The notes under the pieces are model-generated. The model was not told where the DNA came from. It was given only the letters and a program-made list of their open reading frames with translations, and made no database searches. DNA of 64,000 nucleotides from Actinophytocola sp963825445 (GTDB taxonomy: Bacteria; Actinomycetota; Actinomycetes; Mycobacteriales; Pseudonocardiaceae), in the NCBI GenBank assembly GCA_963825445.1, contig CAWGTM010000010.1, forward strand, positions 124,001 through 188,000. Reading direction: 5' to 3'. Positions 46,985 to 54,573 of the stretch are shown piece by piece (position 1 is the first letter of the stretch; each line of letters begins with the position of its first letter). Both the position numbers and the translations under genes were made by a program.

Positions 46985-47817
46985 GGGCGCCGTTCGGCTC
47001 GCGCGTCACCACGGCCGTCTCCGTGCGGGGGCCGCTGTGCGTCGGCATCGACCCGCACCCGGGGCTGCTGGCGGACTGGGGGCTGCCGGTGAACGCCGAC
47101 GGCCTGGAGCGGTTCGCCATGACCTGCGTCGAGGCGTTCGCCGGCGAGGTGGCGGTGGTCAAACCGCAGTCGGCGTTCTTCGAGGCGCACGGCTCGGCCG
47201 GGGTGGCCGTTCTGGAGCGTCTGATCGCCGCGTGCAAGGCCGCGGGGGCGCTCGTGCTGCTGGACGTCAAGCGGGGCGACATCGGCTCCACGATGGCCGC
47301 CTACGCGAGCGCGTACCTCGGTGAGGGTTCTCCACTGGCGGCCGACGCCGTGACGCTCTCGCCCTTCCTGGGGTTCGGTTCGCTGGATCCCGCGATCGAG
47401 CTGGCGGCCAAGAACGGCCGTGGGGTGTTCGTGCTGGCGCTCACGTCCAACCCCGAGGGTGCTTCGGTGCAGCGCGCCGGCGGCCAGGACGGGCGCTCGG
47501 TGGCCCAGACGATCGTGGACGAGGCGGCGGCCCGCAACGCCGGCGCCAGCCCGCTCGGCCCGGTCGGTCTGGTCATCGGCGCCACGGTCGGCCGGACCGA
47601 CCTCGACCTGTCCGCGCTGAACGGCACGATCCTCGCGCCGGGGTTCGGCGCACAGGGCGCGGGCGTGGCCGAGTTGACAAGTGTGTTCGGGGCGAGCGTC
47701 CGGCACGTTCTGCCGACTTCTTCGCGCGACATTCTGCGCCACGGCCCGGACGTCGCGGCGCTGCGAGCAGCGGCGTTGCGGGTGCGCGACTCCATCGCCG
47801 TCGCACACCCCGCCTGA
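46981..47817 (+). CDS. pyrF: Orotidine 5'-phosphate decarboxylase, type 2
   Basis: Last step of UMP synthesis. 278 residues, the longer mycobacterial-type enzyme. LCVGIDPHPGLLADWG, VVKPQSAFFEAHG, active-site LLDVKRGDIGSTMAAYA, and ILAPGFGAQGAG phosphate site. GTG 46981 overlaps carB stop. pyrD is not in this operon. The operon ends with a strong hairpin. Confidence 0.95.
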
Positions 47818-47886
47818 AGCGTTACCGCAGGTCGCCGTACCTGCAATCGGGAAATTGCGGTGTGAAAACAGCCTTCTGAGGCAGAA

Positions 47887-47924
47887 TTTCCGGCCCTTCG
47901 GACCGTCGTCCGGAGGGCCGGAAA
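47887..47924 (+). terminator. Terminator of the pyr operon
   Basis: Arms of 17 nt (47887-47903 and 47908-47924) with one T-G pair around loop CGTC, in the AT-flanked form TTTCCGG...CCGGAAA. No U run follows; such hairpins commonly end operons in high-GC actinobacteria. Confidence 0.75.
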
Positions 47925-47959
47925 ATAGTGCCACGATGGTGTTACCGCTGGTCCGGGCA

Positions 47960-47988
47960 TTGGTCGTCACGCTGAGTTGATCTATGCT
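47960..47988 (+). promoter_or_regulatory. mihF promoter
   Basis: TTGGTC (47960-47965) and TATGCT (47983-47988) with a 17-bp spacer. The predicted leader of about 100 nt contains no recognised element. The gene-free gap 47818-48097 is otherwise the pyr terminator. Confidence 0.6.
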
Positions 47989-48097
47989 CGGTCGGGCGCC
48001 ACCGTGCGCACTAAGGTGGACCCGCGTTGTCATGACAAGGCCGACCTCGGTAACGTCGCGGCACCGATCCACAGAAACCCACCCCCCGGAGGAAATC

Positions 48098-48415
48098 GTG
48101 GCCCTTCCCCAGCTGACCGAGGAGCAGCGGGCCGCAGCGCTGGAGAAGGCGGCTGCCGCCCGTCGCGCCCGAGCTGAGCTCAAGGAGCGCCTTAAGCGAG
48201 GTGGCACCACCCTCAAGGACGTGCTCACTCAGGCCGAGAATGACGAGGTCCTGGGCAAGATGAAGGTCACCGCACTGCTTGAGGCCCTGCCGGGCGTCGG
48301 CAAGGTGCGTGCCCAGCAGATCATCGAGCGCCTTGAGATCGCCCCGAGCCGACGGCTTCGCGGCCTCGGCGACCGCCAGCGCAAGGCTTTGCTCGCCGAG
48401 TTCAGCGGCGAGTAG
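48098..48415 (+). CDS. mihF: Integration host factor, actinobacterial type
   Basis: 105-residue nucleoid protein (mIHF/sIHF), not related to HU-type IHF. LTEEQRAAALEKAAAARRAR is the N-terminal helix, and the DNA-binding helix-two-turn-helix is ALLEALPGVGKVRAQQIIE. The end GLGDRQRKALLAEF is typical. GTG 48098 follows GGAGGAAAT. Essential in mycobacteria. In related genera gmk follows; here it does not. Confidence 0.97.
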   Translation: MALPQLTEEQRAAALEKAAAARRARAELKERLKRGGTTLKDVLTQAENDEVLGKMKVTALLEALPGVGKVRAQQIIERLEIAPSRRLRGLGDRQRKALLAEFSGE

Positions 48416-48423
48416 CGGTCCCC

Positions 48424-48476
48424 CTGGCCGGTGGTCGTCGAACGGGAAAACAGCCCGGCCGACGACCACCGGCCAG
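48424..48476. terminator. Bidirectional terminator between mihF and the PfkB gene
   Basis: Perfect 17-bp arms (48424-48440, CTGGCCGGTGGTCGTCG, and 48460-48476) with an inner small stem, followed by ATTAAATT. It separates convergent mihF and the PfkB gene. Confidence 0.85.
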
Positions 48477-48485
48477 ATTAAATTC

Positions 48486-49481
48486 CTAGCCAACAATTCG
48501 GCTTCCGGGCACCGCGAGGACCCGGGCGGCCAACTCGGCGCACCGAGCCAGGATCTCCGCCGGTGCCAACCCGTCGAGCACCCCCGCCACGAAAGCCCCG
48601 GCGGCCGTGTCCCCGGCACCCGACGTGTTCATCACCGTCACCGCCCGCCGCGCGTCGGTCCGGGCGAAGTTCTGGTCGCAGTGCGCGGCCAACCCCCGTG
48701 CCCCGTCGGTCAGCAGGCAGAACCGCACGCTTCGGCGCACCGGATGCGTCCGGAACCCGTCCAGGCTCGCCGGCACTTCCGGGAACAGCGCCTGATATTC
48801 GGCGACGTTCCCGAAGACCATGGTCAGCAGACCGTCGTCGAGATAGCGCCGAATCCGCTGCCGGACGGTGTTCGTCAGAATCCCGGCGTTGCCGAGTGAG
48901 AGCCCCACCGGCACCACCCGGGCGCGGATCAGCTCGTCCACGGCCCGCAGTTCGTAGGTGTCGACCAGCAACAGCTCGGCCGTCGGATCCACGGGCGGCA
49001 CCGCGGCCGCCGCGACGCCCGCGTAGGTGGCGAGCACCCGGTCCGGCGCGTCGGCCGCGTAGACGACGAAGCTGACCGGGTTGTGCCCGGCCACCACGAC
49101 GGTGTGGTGGGCCACTCGCAGATCCCCGACGGCCGCCGCGAAGAAGTCGGAGAAGGGGTCGTTGTCGGCGAGCGTCGAGACGTAGGTGGCCCGGCGCCGC
49201 AACCGTTCCGGCATGGCGCTGAGCATCCCGAAGGTGCTGGACCCGGCGGACAACACGACGGGCGACCCGGGCGTGGTGAGCGCCGCGAACTCCCGCCCCG
49301 GTGGGATCTTCGTACCGAGGAGCCGCCCGACCAGCCGGTTCACCGCCACCCAGTCGGGCACCGCCCGCCACTCACCGGGCCCGGCACCGATCGTCGCGCA
49401 CCACTCGCGAAAGCCATGGGGCGACAGCCGCACCGACAGATCGACCAGACTGGGCCCGAAAGCCGTGACACCCCCGGTCAT
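48486..49481 (-). CDS. PfkB family sugar/nucleoside kinase
   Basis: 331 residues, ribokinase fold. VTAFGPSLVDLSVRLSPHG at the N-terminus, LSAGSSTFGMLSAMPERLRR where sugar kinases have GG.a.N.A..la.LG, ATYVSTLADNDPFSDFF, and the catalytic anion-hole motif MNTSGAGDTAAGAFVAG near the end. The Gly-Gly of the sugar-binding motif is Ala-Gly-Ser-Ser, so the substrate may be atypical; nucleosides are plausible from the neighbours. ATG 49481 lacks a clear ribosome site; the frame is open to 49805 through repetitive DNA. Same strand as the RNR-like gene, 515 bp after it. Confidence 0.82.
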   Translation of the reverse strand: MTGGVTAFGPSLVDLSVRLSPHGFREWCATIGAGPGEWRAVPDWVAVNRLVGRLLGTKIPPGREFAALTTPGSPVVLSAGSSTFGMLSAMPERLRRRATYVSTLADNDPFSDFFAAAVGDLRVAHHTVVVAGHNPVSFVVYAADAPDRVLATYAGVAAAAVPPVDPTAELLLVDTYELRAVDELIRARVVPVGLSLGNAGILTNTVRQRIRRYLDDGLLTMVFGNVAEYQALFPEVPASLDGFRTHPVRRSVRFCLLTDGARGLAAHCDQNFARTDARRAVTVMNTSGAGDTAAGAFVAGVLDGLAPAEILARCAELAARVLAVPGSRIVG

Positions 49482-49532
49482 GCCCGCACATCCCACACAT
49501 GCCCCAGCCATCCGCGCCCCCACTTCCTGCAT

Positions 49533-49679
49533 GCGAGTTCGCGCCTTCCGACGGCGAGATCGAGGTTCCCGAATGCGAGATCCCAGTTCCCGACCGTGAG
49601 TTCGCGGTTCCCGCGCGCGAGTTCGCGGTTCCGGCCGGTGAGATCCTGGTTCCGGTACCTGAGTTCGCGGTTCGGCATT
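49533..49679. repeat. Seven exact-length 21-bp tandem units (array C1)
   Basis: Units begin at 49533, 49554, 49575, 49596, 49617, 49638 and 49659, each 21 bp, consensus near GYGAGTTCGCGGTTCCCGNN. Both strands are open through it (REFAVPA or REPRTRA heptapeptides), but there is no supporting start or homology. It lies between the RNR-like gene and the PfkB gene. Confidence 0.93.
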
Positions 49680-49787
49680 CGTGACGGCCAGCGACGAGGG
49701 AGTGGTCGCCAGCCAGATGCCGGGGCTGTACCACGAACCCGGCGGTGGGACATGAGAGCAACCGGCCCGGAACGCCCCACGCGGTCT

Positions 49788-50012
49788 CGGGAAGTGGGGA
49801 CACACGGTCGGGAAGCGAGATCTCGCGTGCGGGAACCGCGATCTCGCGTGCCGGAACTGGAGGCTCGGGTGCTGGAAGTGCGGACCCGCGTGGCCGGGGT
49901 GGGTGGTCGGGGAGCGGGGGCCGGCGCGCCGGATCTGGTGGCTCGGGTGCCGGCCGTGGGGGCCGGGGTGGTGCTCATGCGGGCCTCCGCGGAGTTCATG
50001 CGGGCCTCCGGC
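49788..50012. repeat. About ten 21-bp units running into the RNR-like gene (array C2)
   Basis: Units in almost perfect 21-bp register from 49788 (one is 15 bp, at 49914-49928): examples CGGGAACCGCGATCTCGCGT and CCGGAACTGGAGGCTCGGGT plus one base. The last two, with ATGCGGGCCTCCG repeated 21 bp apart, reach the final codons of the RNR-like gene on the minus strand. Different consensus from array C1 but same period. Confidence 0.9.
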
Positions 50013-51615
50013 TGTGGGACCGGTACAGCGACGTGCCCTTCAGGTTGAGGCGGCGGGCCAGGCCGAAGGCGTCGCGGAAGTCGGCCACCGTGGTGTCCTC
50101 CGGGACGTTCACCGTTTTCGAGATGCCGTCGTCCAGGTAGCTCTGGAAGGCCGCCTGCACCGCCAGGTGGTCCTGGTACGGGATCTGCGTCGCCGTGCGT
50201 AGGTACGGCAGGTCCGTGCCCGGCGGATGGTCCGCGAGAGCCGCGGCCACCGGCGGGCGCAGCCGGCCCGTGGCGTCCGTCAGCGACATCAGGGGCTCCA
50301 GGCTGGTGGAGGACCCGACCAGCGCGCTGCTGGTCTCGGCCGACGGCAGGGCCGTGGTGCACGCGTGCCGGATGCCGTGGTCGGCCAGGTCGGCGAACAG
50401 ACGGTCCCACGCCCGGCCCAGGCCACCACCCGGGCGCACCTTGCGCCGCACCCACGCCGGGTCGGTGTAGCGACTGAGCGACCACGCGGGGAACGGGCCA
50501 CGTGTCCGGGCCAGCCGCACCGACTCCACCTTCGAATGGTGGTCGGTCAGCTCGGAGATCCGCCCGGCCAGGAGCAGCGATTCGGGACCGCCGTACGTCA
50601 GGCCCAGTCGGATCAGCAGGTCGGCGTACCCCGTCAGGCCCACCCCGATCCGCCGCTTCATCGGCACGAGCGTCAGCCCCACCCGCGCGCCGTGGCGGGC
50701 CGTCAGCTCCACCGACGCGTCCAACAGCCGGGTCAACGCCCGCACGGCCGTCACCAGACCGTCCTCGTCGAACTGGCCGCCCCGGACCAGCCGCGCCAGG
50801 TTCACGTAGCTGAAGTGGCAGGCGTCGCCCACCGGCATGGCCACCTCGGCGCACGGCGCGGTGCTCACATACGGCCAGTCCGGCGTCGGGTTGTCCCGCT
50901 CGAAGCGGTCCCAGAACAGGATCCCCGGCTCGCCGCACTCGTGGCTGCTGGCGGCCAGCTCGTCGAGCAGCTCGGCGGCGTCCAGGTGGCCGACCACCGT
51001 GCCGGTCCCGTCGCGCAACGGGACCGCGCCGGCCGTCTCGAACAGCGCCTCGTCCACCAGGACCGACAACGTCACCCGCCAGTCCGGGCCGGCCGCCCGC
51101 TTGGCACGCACCACGTCCAGGATCCGCGGGTGGTCGGCCCGCACGGTCGCCATGCTCGCCACCCGCCGCCGGTGGCGCGCCAGCTGGTCCGCGTCGATCG
51201 GCGCGAGGACGTCGTTGAGCTGACCGAGCGCCCGCCGCGGATCGGATACGGCCGACAGGTCGTAGCCCGTGCCGATGGCCTCGCCGAGCGCCGACGCCGA
51301 CCCGGCCAGCAGGCTCGGCACGTCCACCTCGTCGCCCAGGGTGGGCAGCGCGAGCACGGTGCACGACGCGGTGACGGCGTCGGGGGTGCCGGTGTTGGCC
51401 AGCGGCGCGGTGCTGAGTGCCAGCACACCGTCGGCCATGAGCGTCTCGACGAGCGCGCCGAACAGCCGGTCGGCGTGGCCGGACAGTGCGGTGTCGACCG
51501 TCAGGAGTTCGGCCACCGTGCGCGCCACGGCGTCGGGCACCGACTCGCCGGCGTGCAGGGCGCCGCGCCGACGCATCCCCTGCTGTAATCGCGATACGGA
51601 ATCGCGGTCGGGCAT
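49996..51615 (-). CDS. Divergent short class II (adenosylcobalamin-type) ribonucleotide reductase-like protein
   Basis: 539 residues, against 700-950 for NrdJ. It aligns with class II enzymes from LSTAPLANTGTPDAVTASC (Cys85, redox position) through WPYVSTAPCAEVAMPVGDAC (Cys255 thiyl position, Glu257, Cys266) to RRIGVGLTGYADLLIRLG, ALPSAETSSALVGSSTSLEP and ISKTVNVPEDTTVADF. The active-site Asn of NPCGE is Ala253, there is no N-terminal ATP-cone, and the C-terminal CxxC is absent (end RSHSRRPA, within array C2). Standard reduction of ribonucleotides is therefore doubtful; it may act on another nucleotide or use no tail re-reduction. ATG 51615 with GGGAGA. Confidence 0.75.
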   Translation of the reverse strand: MPDRDSVSRLQQGMRRRGALHAGESVPDAVARTVAELLTVDTALSGHADRLFGALVETLMADGVLALSTAPLANTGTPDAVTASCTVLALPTLGDEVDVPSLLAGSASALGEAIGTGYDLSAVSDPRRALGQLNDVLAPIDADQLARHRRRVASMATVRADHPRILDVVRAKRAAGPDWRVTLSVLVDEALFETAGAVPLRDGTGTVVGHLDAAELLDELAASSHECGEPGILFWDRFERDNPTPDWPYVSTAPCAEVAMPVGDACHFSYVNLARLVRGGQFDEDGLVTAVRALTRLLDASVELTARHGARVGLTLVPMKRRIGVGLTGYADLLIRLGLTYGGPESLLLAGRISELTDHHSKVESVRLARTRGPFPAWSLSRYTDPAWVRRKVRPGGGLGRAWDRLFADLADHGIRHACTTALPSAETSSALVGSSTSLEPLMSLTDATGRLRPPVAAALADHPPGTDLPYLRTATQIPYQDHLAVQAAFQSYLDDGISKTVNVPEDTTVADFRDAFGLARRLNLKGTSLYRSHSRRPA

Positions 51616-51759
51616 TTCGGTCTCCCAGCGTCGAGCGATTGTCGAAGCGGCTCGCTGCCATTGGTCGCCTTCTCCGGACAGGGTGTTACGTGTGCCGTCG
51701 TATCGTTATCCGACCGTCTTTTTCTGACCTGGCAACGGATTTCCCACTAAGCTGCCGGC
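51616..51759. promoter_or_regulatory. Divergent promoter region of the nucleotide island
   Basis: 144 bp between the RNR-like and nucleotidyltransferase starts, AT-richer than its surroundings (CGTATCGTTATCC, GTCTTTTTCTG). Rightward: TAAGCT (51748-51753) six bases before ATG 51760, a leaderless pattern. Leftward: GATAAC-type box (51705-51710, minus strand) with TTGCCA (51730-51735) behind it. No cobalamin riboswitch is visible. Confidence 0.45.
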
Positions 51760-52350
51760 ATGCCGAGTGATCATGAGTCCGAACTGCGGGCCATCATGCT
51801 CGGTCGGGCGGAGCGGTCGGTGGTCATCGACGCGGTGGCCGAGTTGGAGTTGCCGGATTGTTGGCTCGCCGCCGGATTCGTGCGGAACACCGTGTGGGAC
51901 CACCTCCACGGCCACGGGGAGTCGACGCCACTGAACGATGTGGACATCGCCTATTTCGACCCCATCCGTGTCGACCGGACGGTCGAGTCGGCGGCGGCCG
52001 AGACGCTCCGGTCGGCGTTCCCCGACCTCGACTTCTCCGTGAAGAACCAGGCCCGCATGCACCACAAGAACGGCCACCCGCCCTACGCCTCGGCCACCGA
52101 CGCCATCTCCCGCTGGACCGAGACCTGCACGGCCGTGGGAGTCCGACGTGGACCGGACGGCCTGGACGTGTGTGCCCCCCACGGGCTGGCCGACCTGTTC
52201 GCCCTCGTCGTGCGGCCCACCTCGCTCGACGAGCACAACCTCGCGCTGGTCCGTACCCGCGTCCGCGACCGGAACTGGCTCACCCACTGGCCGCTGCTGC
52301 GCGTGGAACTACCAGGAGAACAGGAGCGTCGCCATGACGGTGGTGATTAA
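51760..52350 (+). CDS. NTP_transf_6 (DUF925) family nucleotidyltransferase
   Basis: 196 residues of the DUF925 nucleotidyltransferase family. WLAAGFVRNTVWDHLHG gives the Gly/Arg part of the nucleotide site, LNDVDIAYFDP the DxD metal site (Asp60, Asp62), VKNQARMHHKNGHPPYAS and LADLFALVVRPT the conserved C-terminal half. Acceptor unknown; not a SMODS/CD-NTase by sequence. Its 3' end overlaps the TM-NUDIX gene by 17 bp, so the two are made together. ATG 51760, probably leaderless. Confidence 0.85.
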   Translation: MPSDHESELRAIMLGRAERSVVIDAVAELELPDCWLAAGFVRNTVWDHLHGHGESTPLNDVDIAYFDPIRVDRTVESAAAETLRSAFPDLDFSVKNQARMHHKNGHPPYASATDAISRWTETCTAVGVRRGPDGLDVCAPHGLADLFALVVRPTSLDEHNLALVRTRVRDRNWLTHWPLLRVELPGEQERRHDGGD

Positions 52351-53134
52351 TCTCGTCCTCGTGGTGGGCGGTGTCGGCCTGGCCTATCTCAACCGGACGG
52401 ACGAGTTCGTGGTGGCCGTGACGGTGGGTGTCGCGACCCTTTCCGCCACGATTCTGGCCACTAAACTGTCCATTCTCGAAAAGGGGTTCATCGGGCCGAC
52501 CCTGCTCAGCGGAACCCTCTACCGGCGAACGCCCATCCGGGTGTCCATCGCGTATCTCATCGCGATTCCCGTCGACGGTGCCCACCTGCTCGTCCGGGGT
52601 CAGCGAATCACCACGCAGTTCCAGCCGGTGGGTGGCGTGTTCAAGTCGTACCTGGCCGAACCGGAGATGCTGCGGCGGTTCCGCGCGCTGCCCGACACCC
52701 GGTTCACGGTCGACCAGCGCAGCAAGAACGACCTGCGGCTAAGGCTGCCCGGCCGCAACCTCTACAAGCTCCTGCGCTGGTTCAAGTCCCGCCAGGACCG
52801 CGAGCTGTTCCCGTTCCGCGAGTTCTACGAGGAGCTGGTCCGGCCGGGCATCCTCGACCACGAGACCTTCGGCGTCTTCGACTGCAAGTACCACGGTCTG
52901 CGTCACCTGCCGCTGCGGTTCAACAGCTATTCGCAGTGCCAGCAGCTGATCGTCGCGGAGATCTACGAGCTGCGGCCGACCGAGGACCAGTTTGCCGCGC
53001 TGCGAACGCTGCGGGACAGCGGCTCGACCGACGTGTACTTCGCGAACGCCGACGAGATCGTGCGCGGCGGCGTGGTGTCGGCGCCGGAGACGTCGTTCGA
53101 CCTGGCGCCCACCACCCGCTGGCTGATCGACTGA
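52334..53134 (+). CDS. Two-TM SMODS-associated NUDIX-like protein (CBASS Cap16-type effector candidate)
   Basis: 266 residues. Two membrane helices (VVINLVLVVGGVGLAYLN; FVVAVTVGVATLSATILAT) are followed by a NUDIX-like domain: SIAYLIAIPVDGAHLLVRG, TTQFQPVGGVFKSY, KNDLRLRLPGRNLYKLLRWF, then RELFPFREFYEELVRPGIL with the RExxEE core (about residues 162-167). This layout resembles the SMODS-associated NUDIX family, in which TM-NUDIX proteins are membrane effectors of CBASS. No CD-NTase, but an NTP_transf_6 gene overlaps it. ATG 52334. Assignment from sequence memory, not a search. Confidence 0.78.
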   Translation: MTVVINLVLVVGGVGLAYLNRTDEFVVAVTVGVATLSATILATKLSILEKGFIGPTLLSGTLYRRTPIRVSIAYLIAIPVDGAHLLVRGQRITTQFQPVGGVFKSYLAEPEMLRRFRALPDTRFTVDQRSKNDLRLRLPGRNLYKLLRWFKSRQDRELFPFREFYEELVRPGILDHETFGVFDCKYHGLRHLPLRFNSYSQCQQLIVAEIYELRPTEDQFAALRTLRDSGSTDVYFANADEIVRGGVVSAPETSFDLAPTTRWLID

Positions 53135-53140
53135 CGATCT

Positions 53141-54028
53141 TCAGCGCCCCACGGCGCTCAGCCCGTACTCCTCATGCCAGCGTTCGGTCCACGCGGCCAC
53201 GCCGAGCTGGCCGACGTAGGCCTGGGCGGTCGGCTCGCCGGTGGAGGGGACCGGCTCGGTGCCCTCGGCCACCAGGTCGACCTCGACCAGCGGCTGGTCC
53301 TGCTCGATCGCCTGGAGCACCCCGCCGTGGCCGCCGATGCTCACGAACGTCGGCCGCGAATAGCCGACCCGCGGCACGCCGCCGGTGCGCGGCCCGGACG
53401 CCCAGTCGGCCGCGTCGGGCAGGATCCGCCGGGGCTGGACGTAAAGGCGCGGCCGCTCGCCCGTGTCGGTGCCGTCCACCACCGCGTCGATCAGGCGCCG
53501 GACGGTGTCGGTGACCACCTCGACCGGCGCGGTGGACGTGTCGACCACCAGGTCGTAGTTGCGCAGCCGGAACACGTCGACCCCGTAGGTGGACAGGAAC
53601 CGGCGCCGCTCGCTCTGGTAGCGCTCCTCGGCCAGGTCACGCGCGTGGGTGGCCGAGTCGTACTGCTCGGTGGCCGACGTGCGGGTGGAGTGGAGCCGGA
53701 CCGCGGCGACCGCCGGGTCGACGATCAGGTGCACCTTCAGCGCGGCGGGCACCATGCGCCACGCCATGCGCGAGTCGAACACGATCGGCTCCTCCGAGGA
53801 GGCCCCCAGGTCCTTGGTCACCTGGTCGACCTGGGAGTCGATCATGTCGTCGCGCTCGGCCAGCCAGTTGGTCTCGAGCGTGGACAGGTTGAGCGACTTG
53901 GCCATGGACCGCTGGATGTCACCGGTGCTCACGAACCGCATGGAGTAGAGCTGGGCCAGCTGCCTGGCCACCGAGCTCTTGCCGCTGCCGAGTTCGCCGC
54001 TGATGGTGACGTGGGGGAGTCGGTTCAC
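53141..54028 (-). CDS. Archaeal-type cytidylate kinase-like P-loop protein with extra C-terminal domain
   Basis: 295 residues. Walker A ISGELGSGKSSVARQLAQ, RFVSTGDIQRSMAKSLN, EEPIVFDSRMAWRMVP, and LVVDTSTAPVEVVTD match the Cmk family of the archaeal type; the last 95 residues (from RLYVQPRRILPD) are an extra part of unknown fold. Phosphorylates CMP or a related nucleotide by inference. GTG 54028. Its stop is six bases from the stop of the TM-NUDIX gene. It occupies the position of gmk relative to rpoZ but is on the other strand and is not a guanylate kinase. Confidence 0.8.
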   Translation of the reverse strand: MNRLPHVTISGELGSGKSSVARQLAQLYSMRFVSTGDIQRSMAKSLNLSTLETNWLAERDDMIDSQVDQVTKDLGASSEEPIVFDSRMAWRMVPAALKVHLIVDPAVAAVRLHSTRTSATEQYDSATHARDLAEERYQSERRRFLSTYGVDVFRLRNYDLVVDTSTAPVEVVTDTVRRLIDAVVDGTDTGERPRLYVQPRRILPDAADWASGPRTGGVPRVGYSRPTFVSIGGHGGVLQAIEQDQPLVEVDLVAEGTEPVPSTGEPTAQAYVGQLGVAAWTERWHEEYGLSAVGR

Positions 54029-54132
54029 AGTGTTTCCCAGCGCTGCTTCCTGCTCACTGAACGGTGGTTGCTAACCTAGAGGTCAGCTGATAGTAGCGAG
54101 CTGCACAGACAGAGAATTTGGAGCATCTGCGA

Positions 54133-54423
54133 GTGATCACCCCCACCGAGTTGGGCGCACTGGGTGACCCGACGAGCCCCCAGCTCGAAGGCATCACCAA
54201 CCCGCCGATCGACGACCTGCTCGACAAGGTCAGCTCGAAGTACGCGCTCGTGATCTACGCGGCCAAGCGTGCCCGCCAGATCAACGACTACTACGCGCAG
54301 CTCGGCGAGGGCCTGCTCGAGTACGTCGGTCCGCTGGTCGAGCCGGGTCCGCGGGAGAAGCCGCTGTCCATCGCGCTCCGCGAGATCCACGCCGGCCTTC
54401 TCGAGCACACCGAGGGCGAGTGA
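54133..54423 (+). CDS. rpoZ: RNA polymerase omega subunit
   Basis: 96 residues. VITPTELGALGD then EGITNPPIDDLLDKVSSKYA and VIYAAKRARQINDYYAQLGE, ending LREIHAGLLEHTEGE as in Mycobacterium. GTG 54133 has GGAG nine bases before; TTG 54118 is an alternative. A possible promoter TTGCTA (54068-54073) with TAGTAG (54091-54096) precedes it. Confidence 0.96.
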   Translation: MITPTELGALGDPTSPQLEGITNPPIDDLLDKVSSKYALVIYAAKRARQINDYYAQLGEGLLEYVGPLVEPGPREKPLSIALREIHAGLLEHTEGE

Positions 54424-54573
54424 CCCTGAGCGAGCCGCCGGCGTCTGGACTGACGAGCACGAGGGCCCAGCGAGGCACGAGCGCTAGGCCTTCGCGCGCA
54501 GGAGGGAAGACGCCGGGAACAGGCTCGCGAACGCCGAGCGGAGCGAGGCCATGACCCTGAGCGGAGCGAGGCC
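54424..54573. repeat. Intergenic short repeats GAGCGGAGCGAGGCC
   Basis: Gap rpoZ-coaBC. GAGCGGAGCGAGGCC occurs twice (about 54536 and 54558), each followed by RTGAC; the second runs into the coaBC start. Similar GAGCGAGC sequence appears at 19022. No gene seen. Confidence 0.5.

Noticed and set aside
49499..49684. Small gene encoding REFAVPA heptad repeats
   Set aside because: Open frame is a by-product of 21-bp repeats; both strands are open and no convincing start site exists.
49482..49805. N-terminal extension of the PfkB kinase through array C1
   Set aside because: Arg/Pro/Glu repeats have no counterpart in PfkB enzymes; the domain begins at MTGGVTAFG.
51616..51759. Cobalamin riboswitch upstream of the class II RNR-like gene
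   Set aside because: The 144-bp region is too short and lacks the B12-box pattern.
51760..52350. Calling the nucleotidyltransferase a SMODS/CD-NTase
   Set aside because: Motifs AGFVRN and NDVDIAYFD with VKNQARMH fit NTP_transf_6, not the GS...D.D pattern and length of CD-NTases.
53141..54028. Guanylate kinase (gmk) at its usual place
   Set aside because: P-loop and LID features are of the archaeal CMP kinase type, and the gene is on the opposite strand.
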